Assembly: GCA_037974665.1 (NCBI GenBank)
Contig: CM075775.1
Span: 41,008,152 to 41,072,151 of the forward strand
Direction: 5' to 3'
Length of the DNA stretch: 64,000 nucleotides
Origin: Ehretia macrophylla
Taxonomy: Eukaryota; Streptophyta; Magnoliopsida; Boraginales; Ehretiaceae
Shown here: one piece after another, positions 13,131-26,932 of the stretch
How the letters are laid out: the number at the start of each line of letters is the position of its first letter
How positions within the stretch are numbered: the stretch's first letter is position 1
Translations under genes and position numbers: made by a program
Notes under the pieces: generated by a model
The model's input: only the letters and a program-made list of their open reading frames with translations
What the model was told of the DNA's origin: nothing
The model's database searches: none

Positions 13131-13589
13131 GCTTTTTGCAAAAGTTGATGCATGGGTTCAGCCTTGAGCTTAGCAATTCTGATTTTTATGTCTTCAAGAG
13201 GCATTTTGAAATGTTAGCATGGGCCATGAGTGGTTTGGTCGAAAATGGGAGGAAATTGAGGTGGTTTTGGGCAATTTTTTATGCATTGTGTTGAGTGTTT
13301 TGTCATAGTTTGTCTAGGACTAATTTTTTTTTTTATGCATTTGTGTCATTAGAATTGTCATAGGAATGTTGGAAAATTAGGGAATCTAGGTAGAATAAAA
13401 TATAGGAATGTTTGTTGATGAGTTGAATTATGAATAGAATAATAGATAGTGGAAAATGTGGGAATAGTTTAGTATTATTTTATTGTTAGTGGAGTTTGTA
13501 GAGAATTTGAATTAGGAATATAATATTGGTTAGTGGATTGTGTAGGATTATTTTATTGTCTAGTGCTTTGTGTAGGATTCTTTCTTGAT

Positions 13590-14050
13590 TAACGTGGTGG
13601 CACGGATTCCAAGGTCTAGGACACGAATTACGAGGTACAACACGTATTTCAAGACTAAGGCACATACTTCAAGATAAGTACACGGATTTTAATGCTAACA
13701 CACGCAATCCTAGGTGAATGAACGTAGATCAAAATAAGGCACGTAATTCAATGCAATGCACGTAATTCAAGACACGACTCTTAAACCTAGGTTAAGGCAC
13801 GCAGTTCAAAGTTAATGCACACGAAACGAAGAGACACATGCAAATCAAGGTCTCGCACGTAAATTAAGGTCATGGCATGTTTATCTAGGTATCGCACGTA
13901 TATCGAGGATTAGGGCACACAATTCTAGGTTAAGGCACGTATAACGAGGTATGCACGAAAACCAAGACAGGACACGTAATCCTAGGTCGGTCATATAATT
14001 TTAGGTCTAAGGCGCGCAAATCGAGGTTAGACACGTTATTCGGTGTCGGG
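13590..14050 (-). repeat. ~20-bp imperfect repeat array at the U3 end of the LTR
   Basis: On the plus strand the stretch is a run of units such as GGCACGTAATTCAAGG, each about 20 bp and variable. On the element's own strand the units read roughly ACGTGCCTTGACCTAGAATT. This is the distal end of U3. Equivalent arrays lie at 32130-32394, 36815-37275, 51785-52195 and 58790-59262. Confidence 0.8.
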
Positions 14051-14814
14051 CCTCACATCCACGACGTACAGCATACCGTTGGAAAGCTCTCTGAGAGCAC
14101 TACGATGGGGGCACCAAGTATGCTCTGCTGCGCCTATTTTTGTAGACCAAAATCGAACATTTTCATTAGTTTCGGGACACTTTTCTACTTTTGCGCTTTT
14201 TTTTCGTCCCGGATCGTACGTCGTGAGCAGTGAAAATGACGACAACCTAATCCATTATATTTCTATTATCGAATTCCATGGCACCTTAGGCAAGGCAACT
14301 TCGCTTCATGTAGAGGCTGGGCCCGTAAACCAAGGGAATGGGGCTTGGGACCAGGTCTCCGTCGCGCCAGTGCCTATAACTTTTGATCCGTACGAAGTTA
14401 CGCGTTGTACAGCATATTGTTGGAAATCTCTCCAAGAGCTCTACGACGGAGGCAGCAAGCCTGCTCGGCTGCTCCTATTTTCGGAGCCCAAAATTGAATA
14501 TTTTCATCAATTTCGGGACACATTTCTTCTTTGGGCTATTTTTTCATCACGGATCGTACGTCGTGAGTCATGAAAAGGACGACAACCTAATCTATCACCT
14601 TTCTATTATCGAATCCCACGACACCTTGGGCAAGACAACTTCACTTCACGTAGAGGCAGGGCCCGTAAACCTAGGGTGTGGGGCTTAAGACCAGGTCTCC
14701 GTCGCTCCTTTGCCCATAACTTTCAATCTGTAAGGAGTTACATGGTGCACAGCATACCGTTGGAAAGCTCTCCGAGAGCTCTACGATAGGGGCAGCAATC
14801 CTGCTCAGCTGTGA

Positions 14815-15886
14815 CTATTTTTGCAGCCCAAATTTGAACAATGTCATCAGTTTTGGGATACTTTTCTTCCCTTGCGTTGTTTTTTCCTTTTCGGATTGTA
14901 CGTCATGTGCCTAGAAAAGGACAACAACCGAATCCATCACATTTCTATTATTGAATACCACGGCACCTTGGGCAAGACAACTTCGCTTCACGTAGAGGCT
15001 GGGCCCGCAAACTGAAGGCGTGCGGCTTGGGACCAGGTCTCCGTCACTCATTTGCCCATAACTTTTGGTCCGTAAGGAGTTACGCGTAGCACAAAATACC
15101 AATGGAAAGCTATCCGAGAGCTCTGCACCTGTTTTCGGAACCCAAAATCAAACGTTTTCATCAGTTTCGGGATACTGTTCTACTTATGCGCTGTTTTTCC
15201 GTCCCAGATCGTACATCGTGAGCAGCGAAAAGGACAACAACCTAATCCATCACATTTCTATTATTGAATCCCACAGCACCTTTAGTAAGACAACTTCGCT
15301 TCATGTAAAGGCTGGGCTCGCAAACCGAAGGCGTGGGGCTTGAGACTAGGTCTCTGTCGCTTCGGTGCCCATAACTTTTGATCTATAAGGAGTTACGCGG
15401 CGTACAGCATACCGTTAGAAAGCTCTACGAGAGCTCTACGACGGGGGCAACAAGCATGCTCGACGGCACCTATTTTTGGAATCCAAAATCGAACGATTTC
15501 ATCAATTTTGGTACACTTTTCTACTTTTGCGCTATTTTTCTGTACCGGATCGTACGTCGTGAGCAGCGAAAAGTACGACAACCTAATCCATCACATTTCA
15601 ATTATTGAATCCCAAGGCACCTTGGGCAAGACAACTTCTCTTCACGTAGAGGCTGGGCCCGCAAACCTAGGGTATGGGGCTTAGAACCTGGTCTCTGTCG
15701 CTCCGGTGCCCATAACTTTTGATCCGTAAGGATTTACGCAGCGCACAGCATACCGTTAGAATGCTCTCAGAAAGCTCTACGACGGGGGCAACAAGCCTTC
15801 TCGGCTGCGCCTATTTTCAAAGCCCAAAATAGAACGTTTTCATTAGTTTCAAGATACTTTTATTCTTTTGCGATGTTTTTTCGTCC
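14815..15886 (+). repeat. Higher-order repeat, copy 1 (1337-bp period)
   Basis: This stretch matches 16152-17224 at an offset of 1337 bp, which is four monomers less one internal deletion. The second monomer lacks about 30-40 bp (AGAGCTCTGCACCTGTTTT replaces the usual GACGGGGGCAGCAAGC region). The match starts abruptly near TATTTTTGCAGCCC at 14815. A central patch at about 15150-15290 is clearly less similar to its partner than the flanks. Confidence 0.85.
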
Positions 15887-16151
15887 TGGTTCGTACGTCG
15901 TGAGCCGTGAAAAGGACGACAACCTAATCCATCACATTTCTATTACCGAATGCCATGGCACCATGGGCAAGACAACTTCACTTCACGTCAAGGCTGTGCC
16001 CGTAAACCGAGGGTGTGGGGCTTGGGACAAGGTCTCCGTCGCACCGGTGCCCATAACTTTTGATCCGTAACGAGTTACGTAGCGCACGGCAAACCATTGG
16101 AAAGCCCTCCGAGAGCTTTACGACGGGGGTAGCAAGCCTACTCGGCTGTGC

Positions 16152-17224
16152 CTATTTTTGCAGCCCAAATTTGAACAATGTCATCAGTTTTGGGATACTT
16201 TTCTTCCCTTGCGTTGTTTTTTCCTTTTCGGATCGTACGTCGTCTGCCTAGAAAAGGACAACAACCGAATCCATCATATTTCTATTACTGAATCCCACGG
16301 CACCTTAGGCAAGACAACTTCGCTTCACGTAGAGGCTGGGCCCGCAAACTGAAGGCGTGGGGCTTGGGACCAGGTCTCCGTCGCTCTGTTGACCATAACT
16401 TTTGATCCGTAAGGAGTTACGCGTAGCACAAAATACCAATGGAAAGCTATCCGAGAGCTCTGCACCTATTTTCGGACCCTAAAATGGAACGTTTTCATCA
16501 GATTCGGGACACTTTTCTTTTTTTGCGCTATTTTTTCATCCCGGATCGTACGTCATGAGCCGCGAAAAGGACGACAACCTAATCCATCACATTTCTATTA
16601 CTGAATTCCATAACACCTTGGGCAAGACAACTTCGCTTCATGTAAAGGCTGGGCTCGCAAACCGAAGGCGTGGGGCTTGAGACTAGGTCTCTGTCGCTTC
16701 GGTGCCCATAACTTTTGATCTATAAGGAGTTACGCGGCGTACAACATACCGTTAGAAAGCTCTCCGAGAGCTGTACGACGGGGGCAACAAGCATGCTCGA
16801 CGGCACCTATTTTTGGAACCCAAAATCGAACGTTTTCATCAATTTTGGTACACTTTTCTACTTTTGCGCTATTTTTCTGTACCGGATCGTACGTCGTGAG
16901 CAGCGAAAAGTACGACAACCTAATCCATCACATTTCAATTATTGAATCCCAAGGCACCTTGGGCAAGACAACTTCTCTTCACGTAGAGGCTGGGCCCGCA
17001 AACCTAGGGTATGGGGCTTAGAACCTGGTCTCTGTCGCTCCGGTGCCCATAACTTTTGATCCGTAAGGATTTACGCGGCGCACAGCATACCGTTAGAATG
17101 CTCTCAGAAAGCTCTACGACGGGGGCAACAAGCCTTCTCGGCTGCGCCTATTTTCAAAGCCCAAAATAGAACGTTTTCATTAGTTTCAAGATACTTTTTA
17201 TTCTTTTGCGATGTTTTTTCATCC
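16152..17224 (+). repeat. Higher-order repeat, copy 2 (1337-bp period)
   Basis: Partner of 14815-15886. It shares the same deleted second monomer, the same GCATGCTCGACGGCACC variant in the third and the same CTCAGAAAGCTC variant in the fourth. From about 16633 to 17200 the two copies are almost identical, then they diverge at about 17224. Confidence 0.85.
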
Positions 17225-20200
17225 CGGATCGTACGTCGTGACACTCAAAAAGGGAGACAACCTAATCCATTACATTTCTATTATCGAATCCCACAGCACC
17301 TTGGGCAAGACAACATCGCCTCACGTAGAGGCTGGGCTCAAAAACCGAGGACGTGGGGCTTGGGACCAGGTCTACGTCGCTCATTTACCTATAACTTTTA
17401 ATCAGTAAAGAGTTACGAGTCGGACAGCATACCATTGGAAAGCTCTCCAAGAGATCTACGATGAAGGTAGCAAGCCTGCTCGGTGCGCCAGTCTTCGGAG
17501 CCCAAAATCGAACGCTTTCATTAGTTTCGGGACACATTTCTACTTATGCACTGTTTTTCTGTCCGGGATCGTACGTCATGAGCCACGAAAAGACCGACAA
17601 CCTAATCTATCAAATTTCTATTATCGAATCCCATGGCACCTTGGGCAAGACAACTTCACTTCACGTAGAGGCTGGGTCAGCAAACCGAGGGCGTGGGGCT
17701 TGGGACCAGGTCTCCGTCGCTCCGGTGCCCATAACTTTTGATCTGTAAGGAGTTACGCGGCGCACAACATACCGTTGGAAAGCTCTCCGAGAGCTCTACG
17801 TCAGGGGTAGCAAGCTTGCTAGGCTGCACCTATTTTCGGAGCCCAAAATCGAACGTTTTCATCAGTTTCGGGACATTTTTCTTCTTTTGCAGTGTTTTTC
17901 TGTCCCGGATCGTATGTCGTGAGCCGCGAAAAGGATGACAACCTAATCCATTACATTTCCATTATTGAATCCTACAGAAACTTGGGCAAGACAACTTCAC
18001 CTCACGTAGAGGCTAGGCCCGCAAACCAAGGGCGTGGGGCTTGGGACTAGGTCTCCATCGTTCTGGTGCCCGTAACTTTTGATTCGTAAGGAGTTACGCT
18101 GTGCACAACATACCGTTGGAAAGCTCTCCGAGAGCTCTACGACGGGGGCAGCAAGCATGCTCGGTTGCGCCGATTTTTACTGCCCAAAATTGAACATTTT
18201 CATCAGTTTCGGGATACTTTTCTACTTTTGTGGTATTTTTTCGTCTCGGATCATACGTCGTGAGCAGTGAAAACGAGGACATCCTAATCCATCACATTTC
18301 TATTATCGAACCCCATGGCCCCTTGGGCAAGGCAACTTCGCTTCACGTAGAGGCTGGGTCGGCAAACCGAGGGCGTGGGGCTTGGGACCAGGCCTTTGTC
18401 GCTCCGGTGCCCATAACTTTTGATTCGTAAGGATTTAAGCAGTGCACAGTATACCGTTGGAAAGCTCTCCGAGAGCTCTATGACGGGAGCAGCAAGCATG
18501 CTCAGTTGCGCCGATTTTCAGAGCCCAAAATTGAACGTTTTCATCAGTTTCGGGACACTTTTCTACTTTTACGGTGTTTTTTCGTCCCAGATCGTACGTC
18601 GTGAGCAGTGAAAAAGATGACAACCTAATCCATCACATTTCTATTATCGAACCCCATGGCACTTTGGGCAAGGCAATTTCGATTCACGTAGAGGCTGGGC
18701 CAGCAAACCGAGGGCGTGGGGCTTGGGACTAGGTCTTTGTCGCTCCGGTGCCCATAACTTTTGATCCGTAAGGATTCACGCAGTGCACAGCATACCGTTG
18801 GAAAGTTCTCCGAGAGCTTTACGAGGGGGCAGCAAGGCATGCTCGGCTGCACCTATTTTCAGAGCCCAAAATCGAACGTTTTCATTAGTTTTGGGTCATT
18901 TTTCTACTTTTGCGCTGTTTTTCCGTCCCGGATCGTACGTCGTGAGCTGTGAAAAGGTCGACAACCTAATCCTTCACATTTCTTTTGTCAAATCGCATAG
19001 CTCCTTGGGCAAGACAACTTCGCTTAACGTAGAGGCTGGGCCCGCAAACCGAAGGCGTGGGGCTTGGGACCAAGTCTCCGTTGCTCCTGTGCCCATAACT
19101 ATTGATCCGTAAGGAGGTACGGCGCGCACAGCATACCGTTGGAAACCTCTACAAGGGCTCTACGACGGGGACAACATGCCTGCTCGACTGCGCCTCCTTT
19201 CGAAGCCCAAAATCAAACGTTTTCATTAGTTTTGAGACACTTTTATTCTTTTGCGTTGTTTTTTCATCTCGGATCGTACGTCGTGAGCCGCAAAAAGGAC
19301 TACAACCTAATCCATCTCATTTTTATTATCGAATCTCACCGAACCTTCGGCAAGACAACTTCGCTTCACGTAGAGGCTGGATCCGCAAACAGAGTGCGTG
19401 GGGCTTGGGACCCGGTCTCCGTTGCTCCGGTGCTCATAACTTTTGATCCGTAAAACGTTACGCGCTGGACAACATACCGTTGGAAAGCTCTTTGAGAGCT
19501 CTACGACAAGGGTAACTAGCCGACTCGACTGCCCTATTTTTGGAGCCCAAAATTGAACGTTTTCATCTATTTTGGGACTCTTTTCTTCTTTTTCGCTATT
19601 TTTCCTTCTTGGATCGTACGTCGTGAGCCTAGAAACGGACGACAACCTAATCCATCACATATCTATTATGAAATCCCACGGCACCTTGGGCAAGACAAAT
19701 TCGCTTCACGTAGAGGCTGGGCCCGCAAACCGAGGGCGTGGGGCTTGGGACCAAGTCTATGTCGCTCCTTTACCTATAACTCTTTATCAGTAAGGAGTTA
19801 CGTGTCGCACAGCACACTATTGGCAAGCTCTCCGAGAGCTCTACGATGGGGGTAGCAAGCCTACTCGGTTTTGCCAGTCTTCGTAGCCCAAAATTGAACG
19901 TTTTCATCAGTTTTGGGACACTTTTCTACCTATGCGCTGTTTTTCTATCTTGGATTGTACGTCATGAGCAACGAAAAGGATGACAACCTAATCCATCACA
20001 TTTCTGTTATCGAATCCCATGACACTTTGGGCAAAACAACTTCGATTCAAGTAGAGGGTGGGCCCTTAAACAGAGGGCGTGGGGCTTGGGACCAGGTCTC
20101 CGTCGCTCCGGTGCCCATAACTTTTGATCCGTAAGGAGTTATGCGGTGCATAATATACCGTTGGAAAGCTCTCCGAGAGCTCTACGACGAGGGTAGCAAG

Positions 20201-23200
20201 TTTGCTCGGCCGCACCTGTTTTTGGAGCCCAAAATTGAACATTTTCATCAATTTCGTGACACTTTTCTACTTTTGCTCTGTTTTTCCATCCTGGATCGTT
20301 CGTCGTGAGCAGCGAAAAGGACGACTACCGAATCCATTACATTTCTATTATCGAATCCCACGGAAACTTGGGCAAGACAACTTCGCTTCACGTAGAGGCT
20401 AGGACCGCAAACCAAGGGCGTGGGGCTTGGGACCAGATCTCCGTTGCTCTAGTGCCCATAACGTTTGATCCGTAAGGAGTTAGGTGGCGCACAACATACC
20501 ATTGGAAAGCTCTCCCAGAGCTTTACGACGGGGGCAGCAAGCATGCTTCGTTGCGCTGATTTTTGGAGCCCAAAATCGAACGTTTTCATCAGATTCGTGA
20601 CACTTTTCTTCTTTTGCGCTGTTTTTTCATCCCGGATCGTACGTTGTGAGCCGTGAAAAAGGCGACAACCTAATCCATCACATTTCTATTACCGAATCCC
20701 ATGCCACCTTGGGCAAGACAACTTCGATTCACATAGAGGCTGGGCCTGCAAACCGAGGGCGTGGAGCTTGGGACCAGGTCTCCGTCATTCTGGTGCCCAT
20801 AACTTTTGATCCGTAAGGAGTTACGCAGCGCACAACATACCGTTGGCAAGCTCTCCGAGAGCTCTTCGACGGGGTCATCAAGCCTTCTCAGATGCGCCAG
20901 TCTTCGGAGCCCAAAATCAAACGTTTTCATCCGTTTCGGGACACTTTTCTACTTATGCGCTATTTTTCCATCCCGGATCGTACGTCGTGAGCCGCAAAAA
21001 GAACGACAACCTAATCCATCACATTTCTATTATCGAATCCCACGGCACCTTGGGCAAGACAACTTCGCTTCACGTAGAGGCTAGGCCTGCAAACTGAGGT
21101 CGTGGGGCTTGGGACCAGGTCTCCGTCGCTTCGGTGCCCATAACTTTTGATCCGTAAGGAGTTACGTGGTGCACAGCATACCGTTCGAAAGCTCTCCTAG
21201 AGCTCTATGACGGGGGCAGCAAGCTTGCTCGGCTGGACCTATTTTTGTAGACCAAAATTGAACGTTTTCATAAGTTTCTGGACACTTTTTTACTTTTGCG
21301 CTATTTTTTTCATCCTGTATCGTACGTCGTGAGCAGCAAAAATGATGACAACCTAATCCATTACATTTCTATTATCGAATCCCACGGTACCTTAGGCAAG
21401 GAAACTTCGCTTCATGTAGATGTTTGGCCCGTAAACCAAGGGCATGGGGCTTGAGACCAGGTCACCGTCGCACCGGTGCCCATAACTTTTGATCCGTAAG
21501 GAGTTACGCGTCGTACAACATATCGTTAGAAAGCTCTCCGAGATCACTACGACTGGGGCAGCAAGCCTGCTCGGCCTCGCCTATTTTTGGAGCCCAAAAT
21601 CAAACGTTTTCATCAGTTTTGGGATACTTTTCTTCTTTTGCGTTGTGTTTCCGTCCTAGATCGTACAACGTGAGGCGCGAAAAGGACAACAACCTAATCT
21701 ATCACATTTCTATTATCGAATCCCATGGAACCTTGGGCAAGACAACTTCGCTTCACGTAGAGGCTAGGCCCGCAAACCGAGGGAGTGGGGCATAGGACCA
21801 GGTCTCCGTCGCTCCGATGCCCATAACTTTCGATATGTAAGGAGTTACGCGGCGCACAGCATACCATTGGAAAGCACTCCGAGAGCTCTACGACTGGGGC
21901 AGCAAGCCAGCTCAGCGGTGACTAGTTTTGGAGCCCAAATTCGAACGCTTTCATCTGTTTTGGGACACTTTTCTTCCGTTGCGCTATTTTTTCCTTTTCG
22001 GATCGTACGTCATGAGCCTAGAAAAGGACAACAACCTAATCCATCACATTTCTATTACTGAATCCCATGGCACTTTGGGTAAGAGAACTTCACTTCACGT
22101 AGAGGCTGGGCCTGCAAACCGAGGTCGTGGGGCTTGGGTCCAAGTCTCCGTCGCTCCGGTGCCCATAACTTTTGATCCGTAAGGAGTTACGCGGCGCACA
22201 ACATACCGTTGGAAAGCTCTCCGAGAGCTCTACAACGAGAGTAGCAAGCTTGCTTAGGTGCACCTATTTTCGATGCCCAAAATCGAACATTTTCATCAGT
22301 TTCGGGCCACTTTTCTAGGTTTTAAGCTGTTTTTTAGCCCCGGATCGTGCGTCGTGAGCAGCGAAAAGGGCGACAACCTAATCCATTACATTTCAATTAT
22401 CGAATACCACGAAAACTTGGACAAGACAACTTCGCTTCACGTAGAGGCTAGGCCCACAAACCAAGGGCGTGGGGCTTGGGACCAGGTCTCCGTCGCTCTG
22501 GTGCCCATACCTTTTGATCCGTAAGGAGTTACGCGGTGTACAACATGCAGTTGAAAAGCTCTCTGAGAGCTCTACGATGGGGGCAGTAAGCATGCTCGGT
22601 TGCGCTAATTTTCAGAGCCCAAAATTGAACGTTTTCATCAGTTTCGGGATACTTTTCTACTTTTGCGGTGTTTTTTGGTCCCGGATCGTACGTCGTGAGC
22701 AATGAAAAAGATGACAACCTAATCCATCACATTTCTATTATCGAATCCCACGGCACCTTGGGCAAGGTATCGTCGCTTCACGTAGAGACTGGGCCCGCAA
22801 ACCGAGGGCGTGGGGCTTGGGACCAGGTCTACGTTGCTCATTTACCTATAACTTTTGATCCGTAAGGAGTTACGCGGCAAACAGCATACCGTTGGAAGGC
22901 TCTACGAGAACTCTACGATGAGGGCAGCAAGCCTGCTAGGTTGCGCCAGTTTTCGGAGCCCAAAATCGAACGTTTTCATCAGTTTCGGGATACTTTTCTA
23001 CCTATGCGCTGTTTTTCTATCTTGGATTGTACGTCATGAGCAACGAAAAGCACGACAACCTAATCCATCACATTTCTATTACCGAATCACATGACACCTT
23101 AGGCAAGACAACTTCATTTCATGTATAGGCTGGGCCCGAAAACCGATGGCGTTGGGCTTGTGACCAGGTATTCGTCGCTCTATTGCCAATAACTTTTGAT

Positions 23201-24304
23201 CCGCAAGGAGTTACGCGCCGCACAACATACCGTTGGAAAGCTCTCCGAGAGTTCTGCGACTGGGGCAGCAATCCTACTTGGCTGTGCCAGTTTTCGGAGC
23301 CCAAAATTGAATGTTTTTATCAGTTTCGGGATACTTTTCTTCTTTTGCGCTGTTTTTTCTTCCCGAGTCCTACGTCATGAGCCGCGAAAAGGACGACAAC
23401 CTAATCTATCACATTTCTATTACCGAATCCCACGGCACCTTAGGCAAGACAACTTCACTTCAAGTAGAGGTTGGGCCCGCAAACCGAGGGCGTGGGGCTT
23501 GGGACCAGGTCTACGTCGCTCCTTTGCCCATAACTTTTGATCCGTAAGGAGTTATGCGGCGCACAGCATACCGTTGGAAAGCTCTCTGAGAGCTCTACAA
23601 CGGGAATAGCAAGCCTGCTCGGCTGCGCCTATTTTCGGAGTCCAAAATTGAATGTTTTCATCAGTTTCGAGACACTTTTCATCTTTTGCACTATTTTTTT
23701 GTCCCGGATCGTACGTCGTGAGCCGCGAAAAGAACGACAACCATATCTATCACATTTCTATTATCGAATCCCTTGGCACATTGGGCAAGACAACTTCACT
23801 TCAAGTAGAGGCTGGGCCCGTAAACCAAGGGCATGGGGCTTGGGACTAGGTCTCCGTCGCACTGGTGCCCATACCTTTTGATCCGTACGAAGTTACGCAT
23901 TGTATAGCATACTGTTGGAAAGCTCTCTGAGAGCTCTACGACGGGGGCAGCAAGCCTGCTCGGCCTCTCCTATTTTCGAAGCCCAAAATCAAACATTTTT
24001 ATTAATTTCGAGACACTTTTCTTCTTTTGCGCTGTGTTTTGGTCCCAGATCGTACGACGTGAGGCGCAAAAAAGACAACAACCTAATCCATCACATTTTT
24101 CTTATCGAATCCCACGGCACCTTGGGCAAGACAACTTCGTTTCACGTAAAGGCTGGGCCCACAAACCGAGGGTTTGGGGCTTGGGACCAGGTATCCGTCG
24201 CTCTGGTGCCCTTAACTTTTGATCTGTAAGGAATTACGCGGCGCACAGCATTCCATTTGAAAGCCTTCCGAAAGCTCTACGGCGGGGGTAGCAAGCCTGC
24301 TCAA

Positions 24305-25400
24305 CTGTGACTATTTTTGCAGCCCAAATTCGAACGTTGTCATCAGTTTTGGGACATTTTTCTTCCCTTGCATTGTTTTTTTCTTTTCGGATCGTACGTC
24401 ATGAGCCTAGAAAAGGACAACAACCGAATCCATCACATTTCTATTATTGAATACCACGGCACCTTGGACAAGACAACTTCGCTTCACGTAGAGACTGGGC
24501 CCACAAACTGAGGGCGTGGGGCTTAGGACCAGGTCTCCGTCGCTCCTTTGCCCATAACTTTTGATCCGTAAGGAGTTACACGTAGCACAAAATACCATTG
24601 GAAAGCTATCCGAGAGCTCTGCACCTGTTTTCAGAACCCAAAATCAAACGTTTTCATCAGTTTCAGGATACTTTTCTACTTATGTGCTGTTTTTCCGTCC
24701 CAGATCGTACGTCGTGAGCCGCGAAAATGACGACAACCTAATTCATCACATTTCTATTATCAAATCCCAAGACACCTTTGGCAAGACAACTTCGCTTCAC
24801 GTAAAGGTTGGGCCCAGAAACCGAGGGCATGGGGCTTAAGACCAGGTCTCCGTCGTTCCGGTGCCCATAACTTTTGATTCGTAAGGAGTTATGTGGCGCA
24901 CAGTATAACGTTGGAAAGCTCTACGAGAGCCCTACGACGGGGGCAACAAGCATGCTCGACTGTGCCTATTTTTGTGGCCCAAAATCAAGCGTTTTAATCA
25001 ATTTAGGGACACTTTTCTACTTTTGCACTGTTTTTCCGTCCTATATCGTACGTCGCGAGCAGCGAAAAGGACGACAACCTAATCCATCACATTTCTATTA
25101 TCAAATCCCATGGTACCTTGGGCTAGACAACTTCGCTTCATGTAGAGGCTGGGCCCGCAAACCGAGGGTGTGGGGCTTGGGACCTGGTCTCCGTCGCTCC
25201 GGTGCCCATAACTTTTGATCCGTAAGGATTTACGCGGTGCACAGCATACCATTGGAATGCTCTCAGAGAGCTCTACGACGGGGGCAGCAAGCCTTCTCGG
25301 CTGCGCCTATTTTCACAGCCCAAAATAGAAGATTTTCATTAGTTTTGAGACACTTTTCATCTTTTGCGATATTTTTTCGTCCCGGTTCGTATGTCATGAG
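24305..25400 (+). repeat. Third occurrence of the four-monomer order
   Basis: The order of variants matches the 1337-bp unit: a monomer with TTTTTGCAGCCCAAATTCG and CTTCCCTTGC, then the deleted monomer with AGAGCTCTGCACCTG (about 24618), then GCAACAAGCATGCTCGAC (about 24944), then GCCTTCTCGGCTGCGCC (about 25290). It is more diverged from the two tandem copies than they are from each other. A looser version with an extra monomer lies at about 2.2-3.9 kb. Confidence 0.7.
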
Positions 25401-26932
25401 CCGCGAAAAGGGCGACAACCTAATCCATCATATTTCTATTATCGAATCCCACGGCACCTTGGGCAAGACAATTTCGCATCACGTAGAGGCTGGACCCGCA
25501 AACTGAGGGCGTGGGGCTTGGGACCAGGTCTACGTCGCTCCTTTACCTATGACTTTTGATCAGTAAGGAGTTACACGTCGCACAACATACCATTGGAAAG
25601 CTCTCCGAGAGCTCTACGATGGGGGTAGCAAGCCTACTCGGTTGCGCCAGTCTTCGGATCCCAAAATCAAACACTTTCATCAGTTTCGGGACACTTTTCT
25701 ACTTATGCGATGTTTTTTATCCCGGATCGTACGTTATCAGCAACGAAAAGGATGACAACCAAATCTATCACATTTCTATTATCGAATCCCATGACACCTT
25801 GGGCAAGACAACTTCTTTCCACGTAGAGGCTGGGCCCGCAAACCGAGGGCGTGGGGCTTGGGACCAAGTCTCAGTCGCTCCAGTGCCCATAACTTTCCAT
25901 CCGTAAGGAGTTACACGGTGCACAACATACCGTTGAAAAGATCTCCGAGATTTCTATGATGAGGGTAGCAAGTTTGTTTGGCTGCGCCTATTTTCAGTGC
26001 CCAAAATCGAACGTTTTCATCAGTTTCGAGACATTTTTCTTCTTTTGGCCTATTTTTTGGTCCTGGATCATAAGTCGTGAGTAGGAAAAAGGAAGATAAC
26101 CTAATCCATCACATTTCTATTACTAAATCCCACGGCACCATTGGCAAGACAACTTCAATTCACGTTGAGGCTGGGCCTGCAAAACGAGGGCGTGGGGTTT
26201 GTGACCAGGTATCCGTCGCTCCGGTGCTCATAACTTTTGATCCGTAAGGAGTTACACGGCGCACAACATACCGTTGGAAAGCTCTCCAAGTGCTCTAGGT
26301 CGGTGGAACCAAGCTTGCTCAGCTGCGCTAATTTTCGAAGCCCAAAATTGAATGTTTTCATCAGTTTTTGGACACTTTTCTTCCTTTGCGCCGTTTTTCT
26401 GTCCCGGATCGTACGTCGTGAGCAGTGAAGAAAAAGACGACAACCTAATCCATCACATTTCTATTATCGAACCCATGGCACCTTGGGCGAGGCAACTTCG
26501 CTTCACGTAGAGGCTGGGCCGGCAAATTGAGGGTGTAGGGCTTGGGACCAGGTCTTCATTGCTCCAGTACCTATAACTTTTGATCTGTAAGGATTTACGC
26601 AGTGCACAGCATACCGTTGGAAAGCTCTTCGAGAGCTCTACGACGATGGCAGCAGGCATGCTCGGCTGCGCCTATTTTTGGAGCCCAAAAATGAACATTT
26701 TCATCAGTTTCGAGTCACTTTTCTACTTTTGAGCTGTTTTTCCGTACCGGATCGTATGTCGTGAGCAGTGAAAAGGTCGACAACCTAATCCATCACATTT
26801 CTATTATCAAATCGCATGGCTCCTTAGGCAAGACAACTTCGCTTCATGTAGAGGCTGGGCCCGCAAACTGAAGGCGTGGGGCTTGGGACTAGGTCTCCGT
26901 CGCTCCGGTGCCCATAACTATTGATCCATAAG

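Larger units (their letters stand above)
10322..14057 (-). mobile_element. Solo LTR of the non-coding LTR family (subfamily A)
   Basis: A single 3736-bp LTR in reverse orientation inside the satellite. On the plus strand it opens with TGTCACGCCCCAACCCGG and closes with GTCGGGCCTCACA. These are the reverse complements of the ends of the plus-strand LTR family at 36797-40580 (TGTAAGGCCCG to GGGGCGTGACA). No primer site, polypurine tract or internal region is attached; satellite lies on both sides. This is the usual product of recombination between the two LTRs of a full element. It carries the 72-bp promoter duplication of subfamily A. The short open frames inside (for example 11136-11621 minus) have no recognisable domain and overlap LTR sequence that is broken in other copies. 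Confidence 0.92.

Noticed and set aside
10322-14057. Helitron or DNA transposon as an alternative for the inserted blocks
   Set aside because: TG...CA ends, the primer site and polypurine tract beside sister copies, and the 5-bp duplication at 32107/40581 show an LTR element.
14815-17224. CRISPR-like or ribosomal spacer array
   Set aside because: The repeats are ~341 bp with no unique spacers, and no rRNA or tRNA sequence adjoins them; they are monomers of a plant satellite.
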